From: Antennarius striatus
Lineage: Eukaryota; Chordata; Actinopteri; Lophiiformes; Antennariidae
Length of the DNA stretch: 64,000 nt
Assembly: GCF_040054535.1 (NCBI RefSeq)
Contig: NC_090785.1
Span: 8,250,501 to 8,314,500 of the forward strand
Reading direction: 5' to 3'
Shown: positions 39,429-51,098 of the stretch, in pieces
How the letters are laid out: the number at the start of each line of letters is the position of its first letter
How positions within the stretch are numbered: the first letter of the stretch is position 1
Translations under genes and position numbers: made by a program
Notes under the pieces: model-generated
What the model was told of the DNA's origin: nothing
The model's database searches: none
The model's input: only the letters and a program-made list of their open reading frames with translations

Positions 39429-39585
39429 TGATGGGTTTTTCTGATGGGTCTTGTGTGTCCGTCTCCCTCTGACCGGCGCGTCCTTGTGGTTGTCCCGGCT
39501 GAGCTGGTTGTTCAGCAGTGATCCCTTCAGCTCCTGCCTGTGTGACCCCCGCCAGAGTGAGCAGGGAGACCGACAGCTGGAGCAG
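39429..39585 (-). other. Candidate signal-peptide exon, possibly efemp2
   Basis: On the minus strand a strong pyrimidine tract and CAG end at 39586. A 157-base open stretch follows, then donor A|GTGAGT at 39428. It reads LLQLSVSLLTLAGVTQA, a signal-peptide core with a plausible cleavage site, and then a polar linker ending TQDPSEKPI that resembles the human fibulin-4 stretch PQDSEEP. It leaves phase 1, so it cannot join the 35198 acceptor in frame. It can join a weaker CAG acceptor at 35176 (exon 35159-35175), giving KSDTYT before ECTDGY. No ATG lies in the frame inside the exon, so another upstream exon would be needed. Confidence 0.4.
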
Positions 39586-40927
39586 CTGAACACATGCGAA
39601 AGGAGGGAGAACGAGAGCAAGAGGCAAAGAGGAGAGAGAGAGGGACAGCCCATTCTCACCCCCCCCCCCCCCACGTCCGCCTTCTGGCCCCCTGCACTGC
39701 CATCCTCCACACTCCAAACCCCCTCTGCCTGACCCCCCAGGATGCAAATTCCTGGTCTGTGGGCCAAGTACCAAAATTCTAAATCCATCCAAATCATTGC
39801 AGGAAGAACAACTCACAGATTCACACACACTGCACCCCTACAACTACCCCCCCAGACCATTTTTTAAAACAAAAAACACACACAAAAAATACCCCCAGCC
39901 CTCTTGCTAGTCCCACAACACACCTGGTTTCATTTAAACTAACCCCCCACAAAAGCCCCAAGCTCTCCCAACTGTCCTCCCTCCCTTCACCCATTTACCC
40001 CCCATCTATCTAACCTCCTCAATCTTTTTGTTTTTTTTTTTTTTCCATTAAGCAACTAAAGCTCTCACTCCGGTCCAATCTGACATGCAGGATATTTATA
40101 GCAAGGCAGAGAGAAGTTAATGGAATGTGGACAAAAATTAGAGGGGAAGACAGACAGAGTGTGGAGAGCTATTCGGAAAATTTGTCATTTCGGTTCTCAG
40201 AATGCTTTCTGGGATTAAATACAGAAAACATACTACTTCACTACTCTTGACCAACTCTGTTTGTGCATGACTCATCCATTACTGCAAGCGGAATCATTTC
40301 CAGCATTTTTATTTTACGTGTGTTATGTTGCAAACCAGTTAAGATGTTACTTAATCCACGTTAGTCTTTATTATTTTGAGTCTGACTCAATGTCAAGTCA
40401 ACCATCAGGGTCACCCCCGTATTTCCTGTGAAATTAAAGCCTCCTTTTCTCTTTGTCAGTTGCTTCAAAAGCTGATTTCAACACAAGCTACTTCAAGAAA
40501 ATAACTATTTTTTTGTGTTAGAACAATCGTGCCGTTTTTTTTTTTTGTTATTACGTCACGTGGGAGCATTACATTTTTTTTAAGTGCATCTCAGGGGTTT
40601 TGCTTTACAAATCTTTTCGCAACCTTAGAATGTTTATCTGTGCCGTCTCTGTGGGTGGTGGCAGAGATGACAGCTGTCATTACGAGGCATGTTGTAAAAC
40701 ATCACAGACAACCCCCTAGCTAGACAACCCCCCAGTGGATCCCTTACACTGCCATGAACACACGGACACCAAACTGATCAACACACTGTCATGCTTCCAC
40801 GCTGAAACGTTAAACTTCATGGGGGTATACTTTATATAATCTCTGGTTCTAAGTTGATATCTTTTCCAAAGAACAGTCCAGATGAAACATTACCAGGAAA
40901 CATAGTGACCATTGGGTGTAAATATCA

Positions 40928-40933
40928 TTTATT
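40928..40933 (-). terminator. fibp polyadenylation signal candidate
   Basis: AATAAA on the minus strand, about 180 bases after the fibp stop codon. Confidence 0.6.
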
Positions 40934-41111
40934 TACAAGTCACATTTACAGACACCAAGGGGGCAAACAAGGAGGGTAAAAATCCATCACTACTGACCAA
41001 TCGAAAGAAAAGAAAACACAAACCAAAGGGCTACGATAGCAGCTCCAGAGGGGCAACAGAGCGAACACAAACTGATGAAAAGTGAAGTGCTAAGCCACGA
41101 AGAAAAAGGGT

Positions 41112-44100
41112 TTAGTCGTGATACATTTTCAAAATGCAGCTCTTGATGACTCCCATGTATCTGTCCCACACAACCTGGTGTCTGAGGGGCAGAAAACAGA
41201 GAGCAAACTGTAAGTGAACGGAGCAAAGAGGTACTGTAAGTTTTACGATAAACTGTTGTGAAACCTGGGTGAAGAGAGTAAATGAGGCCATCTTTGTCCA
41301 ATCAGTGTAATGGGGGGGCCTGTGTTTCTCTTTATGAATATCTCTTTGTGAATCATGTAGTGGTGCAGTGTTGTGTAAACCCTTAACTACATTCCAGGAG
41401 AAACAAGGTAACTACAGTTTAAGAAGAAAAATCAGGAGCGAGAAGGGTGACACCCACTGGCAGAACAGGAACATCAATATTAGAGATGATTTCTAACATG
41501 CAATTTAATGCTTGAGCAGATTGTAATGACTGGCCAACAGTATATCATTAATCTGTTACTGCTTGTATTTATAGAGCGGGCTGTCCCCTTGGGATTTGAA
41601 AAAACAAGGCAGAGTTGATATCACACTCAAAATTACAGCACAAGTACTCACTTGAATGTGTCGAGTATGTGTGCGGAGTTGGTGTAGTGAGTGAGGTAAA
41701 GTTTCATGTCTGCTGCTGTCCAGCGGTCTGAACGACACGGCTCGATGAACTAGGGGAGAAACGGGAGGAGAGGAGACGTTACGTCACACAGCTTTGAAGG
41801 CATCCCACGAGCTGGAGTTGGCCTCAGGAAAGCTGAAACACACCTTCTCCACAAGATCGATGAAGAAATCTCGGACGTCTTTTGTGTTTGTCAACTTTGA
41901 GGCAATGTTCACAAGGGCCCTAGAAAGATTCTACAGGAGGAGAAGCTGTTATTTCTTGTCACTTTGCAAGGTCTAGAACATTTTATTTTGTTACTCACCT
42001 TGAAATTTGCCTCCATCTCAGTGAAAGCTTTGGTTTTTCCTCTCAGAGCAGTACAGACCAGACTGGACAGAGAGGGGAGAATGGGGTAAAAAAAGAGAAA
42101 ATAGAACCTGTTTCACATAAAAAGGAGGAAAAAAATGTGTTGCTTTTTCTTTGTTACCTTTTGTGCTGATCCAGCAGATCTTTGTCAGTAATCAAAATCT
42201 TTAGCTCTTTCAGGTCTTGTAAAAACTCTTTATCGAGATCAACATCCATGTCTTCCACCATGTTATCTACAAATAAGACATTGTCACATCACTTTAAAGG
42301 ATATCCCTTAAACTTGTTGAATTATTTTGATGTTAGACAAAATCCACCCAACAAAAATTTTTACTCCACACTTGAATCACACAGGAATCACTCATGTGAT
42401 TCCTGAAGGACCTCTGGTGGTCACAAGATCTCACTGAAGGAGGCAAAATTCTGTCACTTGTTAATAATAACCAGCATAAATATCACATCTCCAATTTTTG
42501 AGTGAGACATTTCTTTTATGCCATTTTTGAATTTTTTCTCAAATTCTTGGTTTTTTTTATATCAATGTTGATGATTTACCACTCGGTAAGCCTCAAACTA
42601 AACCAGTTCTACAGATCGATTTATGCCTTACGTAGAGGTTTTAAAATCAGAAACATGTCCATTACATATAAAGCACAAAAAATACAGCCAAAACCAACAT
42701 GTGAAAATAGCTCACCAACAGCCCCAACGGTCCAGCTGTTGATAAGCTGCCCAGCACAGAACGCAAAGTCCTGGAAAGTGAGATACTGTAGCTTTCTTTT
42801 CCCCGTCTCAAAGCGATTGTTGGCAAAGAAAACAATGGCAGCATAATCTCTGAAATAATCAGAGGAGAAATCAATGGAACAAACAAGAAAAGACCACAAA
42901 CGATCAGGATATTCATACTACAATTGTTTCGTACATGCTTGAATATCCCGAAAACTAATCTTTTGTGTTGTGTTGTTTTGTTCATAAGATAACAATACAA
43001 AGCCAGTATTAATGAATTATTAAATCTACAACACAAGAAGTCCGAACCAACACCAACTGAGGAAATAAACCACAAACAGGAGGGTTTCTTCTCAGTTTTA
43101 CCTGGCAAGCTTGTCAGAGAGAAGAAAATGCTGACGAATGTTCTCCACCAGGGGTCCTTTCAGCTCTTCCACAACTTTGAAAACACGTTTGAAGTTGTCA
43201 AACTGAAATAACACCCATGAAATAAGAGTTTTAAAAAAAGGTTTTAAAAAAAGCCTCTGATAAAACCGTTACGTACGCACAAACAAGAGTACAACTTCAT
43301 TCTCCCATTTTCTACAAGTCACATATACAATGTGACTTGTAGAAAACCTGCCTCAAAGAACTGCTGATCTGAACGTAAAACTAGATCATGAGACAATAAA
43401 AGATGTAAATTAAATAGACTATTTGCTTCTTAAACAAAATCAACATTAAGCAACTACAAGGAAGTTATTTTGTCAATATTACATTTATTTACCAATGTAA
43501 GGTGGAAAGTCAGATTATGACTCAGTGCAAATTGAAGGGGTTTCTCAAATAATAAAGACAAGTGTTTTTTAAAGTTGCAGATTCTTGAGAGGAATGACCA
43601 TTTAAAAACTGACAACACAAATGAACTGTCAACGAGACTCACCTGCCGTCTGCAGCTCTTCAAAGTCACACCAGTCTTGGCACCGATGTCATCCAAATCT
43701 TTCTTGGTTCCTTTGGAAAGTTTCTTTCCCAGGACCTCACGGACAAACGAGTCATCGAAAGCATAGTATCTAAACAGGGAAACCCGCAGCAGGACAGGTA
43801 ACTATTCATGAAAATTTATTGTCATACCATGTTCGTTTGTCTTGAGAAGCGAATGACCTAATTCAAGGAAAACGTAAAAGCTAGAAAACGACAGGAGCAT
43901 AAAAAATGTTCAGACAGCTTCAGGTCAGACAGTGGAAACACATCAGATATCTGAAGGGCAACTCACTGGCTGCCCATGACGTCTACAGACATCAATTACG
44001 TTTTTCAACAGGGAGGTCTTGGGGAAGGTTTGGTGGAGTTTGTCAGTAAAAATCGGGCTTTCAAATATAGGTTATAGCATCATGAAGACTCATCCAGTTA

Positions 44101-47100
44101 CAGAACAGAAGACGGTGAATCAGAGGAACATGGAGAAGGTGCAGCAGCTTAAAATGCAACACAGTTTGCGTATGTCAGAGCGCACACGTGAGTGAACAAG
44201 ACATCGCTGTGAGCAAAGTATCTTGAGATCGGTAAAGAACAGAAAGAAAATAACGTTAAATGTCTGGAGCGTCAGAGAAATTCCAGCGGGAGAATATCAA
44301 TGGGTACAAAACGCTGGCAGTGAATGAGTTAATGACAGTGTCTTTACTACCTCTCTATGAGGATGGCTTGTCGATGAGGTGGAATCTGGAACAGAAGCTG
44401 GTTGGCTAGTTTGGACGGGCAGTGCAGAAGACGCTCACACATCTGGAAAGTCCTGTACTGGTCCATGGTATCACTCAGTAGAACATCTGCACTCGCCTCA
44501 CACTCCTCCATCACTCCTCCTTCCATCCGAACCTTTACAGCATCGCTTACTGTTGAATAAAGTCAGACAAGGTTAGTTCACTAGGTTGGTGAACCAAAAA
44601 AAGGAAAACAATAAACATACAAGCATGCAACTTCTTACGTTCTTAATATTTATACACATGACGAACCATTGTACTGTATGTAACTATAGGTAGAAAAACA
44701 TTTTGAAAGCAATCTAAATGTAAAATTCTTAACATATATGCATTTCAAATTAAATCATAATAGATCATTTCTAAATCTGCATTTTCTCAGCTACACACTC
44801 CTAACAGTGTGCTGACTCTACATTTTCCTACTATGACCTAATAAATATTTTAAGTATAAATAGAAATATGCAGATTGTAATGCATTTAAATACAGTTGTA
44901 TAGTGGTGGATCATCTGGCTGTGTCCTGGTTTTGTTTTTATTTTCTTTACCACCAAAATAAAATTTTAAAAAATTAAAATACAAAAAAAAACCTCTCCAA
45001 GAACCATCACCTTATGGTGGTGGAGAGGTTTGTGTGCCCTAAGGATCCTGGTACTCCTGGTTGGGTCAACCAAGGCAAACAGGTCTCAGGTGAAGGGCCA
45101 GACAAAGAATGGTTCAGAAGATCCCATGAAAAATCAGAAAGGGAAAAATGTGACCCTGCCCAGGGGAAGCCCAGGGCCCACGTCTGGAGCCAGGCCTGGA
45201 CGGAGGGCCTGTCAGCGAGAGTCTCGTGGCCGGGTCTATCACGGTGCCCAGCCGGGCTCAGCCCGAAAAGGCAACGTGGCCTCTTCCCACCCCTGTGCAC
45301 CCACCACCTGCAGGGCAGACCGATGGGGTCGGGTGTGCTGCCATATGGGTGGCAGTGACGACAGGGGGTCACGACAGACCAGACCCGGGCGGCAGAAGCT
45401 GGCTTTGGGGATGTGGAATGTCACCTCACTGGCAGGGAAGGAGCCGGAGCTTGTGTTGGAGGTGGAGCGTTACCACTTGGATGTGGTGGGGCTTACCTCC
45501 ACGCACAGCCTTGGTTCTGGAACCAAACTCCTGGATAGGGGTTGGACCTTGTTCTACGCCGGAGTTGCGTGAGGCGCAGGGCAGGTGTGGGGATACTCAC
45601 AAGACCCTGGCTGAGCGCCGCTATGTTGGAGTTTACCCCAGGGGATGAGAGGGTCGCCTCCCTACGTCTTATTAAAGCTGTTTGTGCGTACGCACCAAAT
45701 ATCAGTTCAGAGTATTCGGCTTTCTTGGGGTCCCTGAATGGGGTCCTTGATGGGATCCCTGCAGGGGACTCCATTGTTCTCCTGGGGTCTTCAATGCACA
45801 CGTCAGCAATGATGGAGACACTTGGAGGGGCGTGATTGGGAGGAATGGTCTCCCTGATCTGAACCCAAGCGGTGTTATGTTGTTGGACTTCTGTGCTAGT
45901 CACGGATTGTTCATAACTAACACCATGTTCCAACACAAGGATGCTCATAAGTGTACCTGGTACCAGAGCACCCTGGGTCGGAGGTCAATGATTGATCTTG
46001 TGATCGTACCATCTGACCTTCGACCATGTGTTTTGGACACTCGGGTGAAGAGAGGGGCAGAGTTGTCAACTGATCACCACCTGGTGGTGAGTTGGGTCCA
46101 TTGGCGGAGGAAACCTTTGGATAGACCTGGTAAGCCCAAACGAGTAGTGCGGGTGAACTGGGAACGTCTGGAGGAGGACTCGGTCCGCGAGGCCTTCAAT
46201 TCACACCTCTGAAGGAGCTTCTCGTGCATGCCTGTGGAGGCTGGGGGCATTGAACCTGAATGGTCGATGTTCAAAGCTTCCATTGCTGAAGCTGCAGCTG
46301 AGAGCTGTGGTCTCAAGGTCTTGGGTGCGTCAAGGGGCGGTAGCCCTCGAACACCGTGGTGGACCCCGGTGGTCAGGGAAGCCGTCCGACTGAAGAAGGA
46401 GGCCTTCAGGGGCATGTACCCCAACTGACCCGTCCTCTGTTGCAGAGGCAGAGCTGGAGGATGATGGGGGATTCGAGTCAATCTCTCGGGGTGAAGTCAC
46501 CGAGGTAGTTAAATAACTTCTCGGTGGCAAAGCCCCGGGGGTTGATGAGATTCGCCCGGAAATGCTGAAGGCTCTGGGTGTTGAGGGGCTGTCATGGATG
46601 ACACGTCTCTTTAACATTGCGTGGAAGTCTGGGAAAGTGTCGAAAGAGTGGCAGACTGGGGTGGTGGTTCCTCTTTTTAAAAAGGGGGACCAGAGGGTGT
46701 GTGCCAACTACAGGGGCATCACACTCCTCAGCCTCCCTGGGAAAGTTTACTCAAAGGTGCTGGAAAAGAGGGTCCGGCTGACTGTCGAACCTCGGATTGA
46801 GGAGGAACAATGTGGGTTCCGTCCTGGTCGTGGAACACCAGACCAGCTTTTTACTCTCACAAGGATCCTAGAGGGGGCTTGGTAGTAGGCTGCGCTTTAT
46901 CACCAATTCTGTTCGAAAGAACGGGAAGCGGTTGAAATGGGCTTTCTCAGGCGGATAGCTGGTGTCTCCCTTAGAGATAAGGTGAGAAACACCGCTGTTC
47001 ACGAGGGACTCAGTAGAGCCGCGTGGAACGGAGTCAGCTGAGGTGGTTTGGGTATCTGGTGCGGATGCCTCTGGGACGCCTCCTTAGGGAGGTGTTTCTG

Positions 47101-47426
47101 GCACGTCCAGCTGGGAGGAGACCTCGGGGCAGACCCAGGACCAGGTGGAGGGATTATATCTCAACACTGGCCTGGGAACGCCTTGGGATCCCCCAGTCAG
47201 AGCTGGTGGATGTGGCCGGGGGAAAGGGAAGTTTGGGGCTCCCTGTTGAAGCTGCTGCCCCCACGACGCGATTCCGGATAAGCGGTGGAAGATTGATGGA
47301 TGGATGGATGGATGGATTTTTTAAAAATTATTCTAAAATACCCGTGTATCCATCCAGCCAGAGCTGGTAAACCTCCTCATCCATGATGGTGGTGTTCCCC
47401 ACAAACACGTCCAGCTCCACCGCCAT
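41112..47426 (-). CDS. fibp: Acidic FGF intracellular-binding protein
   Basis: Intracellular partner of internalised FGF1, linked to mitogenic signalling; the family has no known enzymatic domain. Minus-strand exons: 47342-47426, 44351-44549, 43643-43769, 43102-43202, 42716-42849, 42158-42266, 41999-42062, 41844-41930, 41652-41749 and 41112-41181. All junctions are GT-AG and in phase, giving 357 residues, the human length. Start [20 protein letters not shown] and end [15 protein letters not shown] match human FIBP closely, as do [17 protein letters not shown] and [17 protein letters not shown] in the middle. The ATG directly follows CTCCGCGCAG, which looks like a splice acceptor, so a non-coding first exon near 47.85 kb is likely. 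Intron 1 (44550-47341) carries a defective LINE in antisense orientation, ending only about 24 bases from the exon 1 donor. Confidence 0.97.
43308..43346. repeat. Perfect 16-bp inverted repeat in fibp intron
   Basis: TTTTCTACAAGTCACA (43308-43323), a 7-base loop, then its exact complement TGTGACTTGTAGAAAA (43331-43346). Located in the intron between fibp coding exons 3 and 4. Confidence 0.9.
44992..47317 (+). mobile_element. Defective RTE-clade (Rex3-like) LINE
   Basis: Retroposon copy in fibp intron 1, antisense to the gene. The 5' end carries the usual imperfect stem CCTCTCCA ... TGGAGAGG (44992-45026). An endonuclease region follows in shifted frames: [18 protein letters not shown] near 45415, FNAHV near 45793 after a small deletion, [18 protein letters not shown] near 45960 and [10 protein letters not shown] near 46073. 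The RT begins at about 46560 ([37 protein letters not shown]) but stops after LEGAW at 46884. The catalytic palm with the YADD box is deleted; sequence resumes with a GCALSPILF relic and the C-terminal [14 protein letters not shown] and [16 protein letters not shown]. It ends in (GATG/TGGA)n, the tail type described for Rex3. TTTTAAAAA-TTA on both flanks is a possible target duplication. It cannot move by itself. Confidence 0.88.
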
Positions 47427-47881
47427 CTGCGCGGAGACAGAATCACAACATGGGAAAGACGTTTTACAATTGTTCACCTCAAAGACCGGTCTATATATTA
47501 TCTTTCACGTTAGCACGATTCAGCCAGTGTGACGTTACCTTATTCTGAGTCCAAACCCCTTTCCAACACGAAACGACAAAAACAAGGTATGGTGTAAACT
47601 TTACCGCTAAAACCTATCGTCCCTCCATGACGTCCTCTGTAACTTTAGCTTACTACCTGAAATGAAGGCTAATCTCCAATTACTGCTAAGTTGCAAAAGT
47701 AGCAGTGTCATCGACGATTTGATTTCCAACAAGAAGAAAAGATAAAGGACAAACGAACAAAAGGTATTCAAATGTAGACAGACACTTTCTATAAAACATC
47801 TCTGAATTGATAGCTTAAGTGTACCGTGGTGAGCGCTCAGTGTCAATACCAGCAGTCAAGCAGCACAAGCTTCCGCTTTAG

Positions 47882-47898
47882 TGACGTCAACGGAAGTG
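47882..47898 (-). promoter_or_regulatory. fibp: fibp promoter candidate: CRE and ETS motifs
   Basis: A perfect CRE octamer TGACGTCA (47882-47889) next to CGGAAGTG (47891-47898), an ETS-type site, with a second GCGGAAGC (minus strand) beside it. These lie about 460 bases upstream of the fibp ATG, where a non-coding first exon is expected. There is no TATA box, as for many housekeeping promoters. Role inferred. Confidence 0.5.
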
Positions 47899-48325
47899 CT
47901 CCACGTCCACCACAATAAAGGTCGAGAAGCAGGTCTTTAATGTTTTTGTTCTTCTTTTTTTTTTGGTTGTTTTCTTTCGTGTGTGTGTTTTGTGTGTACT
48001 ACTTTCTAGGTTGTTGTGTGTTTTATGAACATTATATAGTAAATAATTGTTTTTTGTTGTTTTGTTTTTGTTTGGGTTTTTTTTTTTTGGGGGGGGGGGT
48101 CTACTGTTTGTACAGTAGAACAACCCCACCCCTCTCCCCCCCAAGCAGCTCTGGAAACCTGCAAGAAATTACTTATCATAGAAAGTAGATGGGTGGATAT
48201 TGCATGGATCAGAGGAATGTTCTAACAAAGAATGAAGTAGGCTTTTCCCCCCCAGTACCAATAAAAGTTGCAACAGAAAGTCAAGAACAGAAAGTCATGA
48301 TATTAACATTGAATGATATTTTATT

Positions 48326-49090
48326 GTTTTGTATGCCACATGCACTGTTTATCTTATCATTTTACATCTCTTTTCATCATCTCTTTAAAAATTGAAAAAA
48401 AAAAAAATTATTGCTGCCATTTTCATCAGCACAATTCTTGATATTTCAGGATAATAGATTTCTGCCAAGTAATTTTCTTTGGAAGCCAATCCAAGGAAGT
48501 TGCAAATCTGGGACTATATGACTTTAAAGAAAACACATCATTACATTAATTGAACCCAAAACAAAATACACCAGAAGGTGTGTATCCACTGACATGGTTA
48601 CACCCATCCTGTGAGGATGTGAATCGACCGTATACCTTATTATAGATTAATGACAGTACTGCAGAATTTAATATTATAACTACCCATCAATTGACACCAG
48701 AGTTCTCCTCTCTGCTATGGTGTGCTAGGGAGGCATTTTCAAGAAGAGAGACACGAAGCAGTTGGACAAACAAGTGAGGAGTGCTGTCTCTGTGGTTAGT
48801 GCTGAGCTGAGCTCCCTTGTGTCACTGACAAAGAGAAAGACCCTTATAAACTGCCATCCATCATGGACAATGGCCTTCACCCCCGGAGCACCACATTCAC
48901 CAGACAGAGACACATGTTCAGCTGCAGAATGCTGTGTGTGTACTTTTACCCTCAGACTGTTCAATTCTTCCCAGTAGTGACAAGGTGGAATAGATGAGTG
49001 GATGCTCACTTGCATTCTCACTCTAACGTTGAAAGTGATATTTGTTTTGTATGCCACATGCACTGTTGATCTTATCATTTTACACTCACC
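48326..49090 (+). repeat. Old LINE 3'-end remnant with duplicated 3' UTR segment
   Basis: Codons around 48725-48980 read like the C-terminus of a common fish non-LTR retrotransposon (RDTKQLDKQVR-type run, RKTLIN, SWTMAF, then RLFNSSQ and stop). The following UTR contains GTTTTGTATGCCACATGCAC at 49044, and the same 41-base segment with one mismatch occurs at 48326-48366. Two decayed copies therefore appear to lie in tandem. Confidence 0.6.
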
Positions 49091-49270
49091 TTATATTAAC
49101 TAGACTAACAAATACTGGCTTCATTAAACATGCTTCGTTTTTAGTTGTGTTGCATTTCTTTTATTTCTTCATTTCTTTTTGTGCTATGTTCAATGCTTGA
49201 TACAGATTAGACTTATTGTGTTCTAATATTTTTCATTATTAGTGTAAATTTCTCTTACATTCCATTTATT

Positions 49271-49272
<2 letters not shown>

Positions 49273-49303
<31 letters not shown>
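49273..49303. repeat. (AAT)n microsatellite
   Basis: About ten AAT units. Confidence 0.9.
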
Positions 49304-49304
<1 letters not shown>

Positions 49305-51098
49305 TATCCAGCCATGGACAGTTCACAATGTTCCATCACAACAATGAACCTAAATATTGGCCGAAAAATAAGGAACAAAGATGGTAGATAAATGACACTG
49401 CCACCAATTTATAGCTAAGATAATGCAGATTGTGCGTTCTATTTCCACTACAGTTTAATAGTGACAATAACCTTGGTGACTGCTTTCTATTTTTAATGAT
49501 TTTTTTTTACGTTTATGAGGCCGACAGATCGTCGTTCATGTGAACACCGCATCCATAAGCCAATGCACTTTGCTCTCTGCGTTTGTACAATCTGCTCTCT
49601 TTTCCTCCGGCGATTAATCTAAATAAATCCTTGCAAATCCCTCACCTCTCACTCCCTTTCTGTGTTTCTGCACATGTCCTTCAAAATCACAACGTAAGGG
49701 AAAACCACTCAGTCATCATGTCGTTTTGCACATCAACACTCTTCTTTCCTAACTTCACACGACACCCCGATTCTATTCCCAACCCCCCCCCCCCCACCCC
49801 CCCACCCCCCTACACCGTTAACACCCTACATTGTTATAGCCTCTGTGAAACAATGGAGGGGGAACAGAGTGCGGAAGGATGTGGCTGAATACCTCTGCAT
49901 GGGAGGGGGTGGGGGGGAGTACTGTCACACTTTCCGCTAGTGCTCGTTTAAAAGAAACTAGTACAAATAGGCCAACCTAACTGTATTTTCAATAAAATTC
50001 ATGAGAATGTGGGAATTTTTTTCTGTTGTTCAAATATTTTTTTAAGAAATAGATTTATTATAAATGGCTTCTTATTGCTTCCCAAATTCCTAAGAGAGTA
50101 CTGAACAGATGTTCAGCCTCAATTCTCGTCATAATTTGAATGAGATGTCGGTTTAACCGAATCTCTGAGCTGGTCGATTCCATTTTGTCATTTACTACCA
50201 TGCCATAAGTGGTCAGTGGTATGAGAAGAGTTTGCGGACAACCTTAAAAGAAACCGCAAATATTCCGGATTACCCTCAAATTGACGTGTGATGATCAGTA
50301 TACAATGAGGACGGTGATATCCCAGGCATCCTTCAAAATAAAACACACAATATTAAGGAAAACACGTCTCTTGGCAAAAAATCACAAGTGTATATGTGTC
50401 ATACAAATAAAAAATACATATGTAATCTAAATAAATTCTTACGTTTATTATATTTCTACTCATTTAATAAAACAAATCGTTGATAGTTTTATTTTGAAGT
50501 CTGTAAATATGTTCTTCCTGTTCAGATTTAGCTTCACGCGCAGCCTCTTGGCATTACAGTCGGGAAAGTGTCGGAGGCGGACGTTGTTGTGATGGCAGCC
50601 TGAGAGGAAGAACTGGGGGATGCATTTTATTTTCATAGACAACCAAGCTGGGCTGGGGTCGTTTTCTCCTTTTTTTTTTTTTTTTTTTAAATCTAGAGAA
50701 TGAATGGTTTGTGAAACTCATCCTCCAGCCACACGAGGGACGACGTTCATTCAACCGTTAGCGAGAGCAGCACAGCCTGATGTCGAGATGCCTTCCACCA
50801 GGATGCTCACAGTTTGATGTTTGTGCGGTTTTTTGACCCACATTATTACATTATTCACATTTATCATTGGGTTCAGGCGCAGCGCCTTGAAGAGAGCCAT
50901 CAAAATAAAGACATCTCTTGTTTCTGCTTCGCACTGGCCTCCGGTGCTGTCGTGATTGCACACACATGACATCTGGATGCAGATGAAGATGAGGACTTGA
51001 AGCCTATGAAGCATCCGGTCACATCTCAGCGTTTTTGATATAGTCTCAGGTACGTTTTATTTTTAGTGTAGATTTTCTTCTCTTTTTTTTATATAAAA

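Larger units (their letters stand above)
35261..40920. other. efemp2 upstream region / possible first intron
   Basis: Holds a hAT-like fragment (36171-36392), a GC-richer patch open on both strands (about 37560-37850), a (CA)n tract at 38712-38796, a possible coding exon at 39429-39585 and a C14 run near 39660. Human CTSW lies between EFEMP2 and FIBP; I see no cathepsin exon here. Confidence 0.6.
47430..51098. other. Divergent intergenic region fibp-ccdc85b
   Basis: Contains the fibp promoter candidate, a LINE 3' remnant (48715-49090) with a duplicated 3' UTR segment, an (AAT)n tract, paired C-rich and G-rich runs (49783-49811 and 49901-49917), and the ccdc85b 5' leader. No other gene is visible. 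Confidence 0.65.

Noticed and set aside
39343-39828. A 161-codon minus-strand protein as one continuous gene
   Set aside because: The frame crosses a strong CAG acceptor and a GTGAGT donor and includes a poly-G run; only the inner exon-like part is kept as a candidate.
47023-47370. Independent 115-codon gene
   Set aside because: It is the C-terminal part of the defective LINE running on into the fibp donor region.
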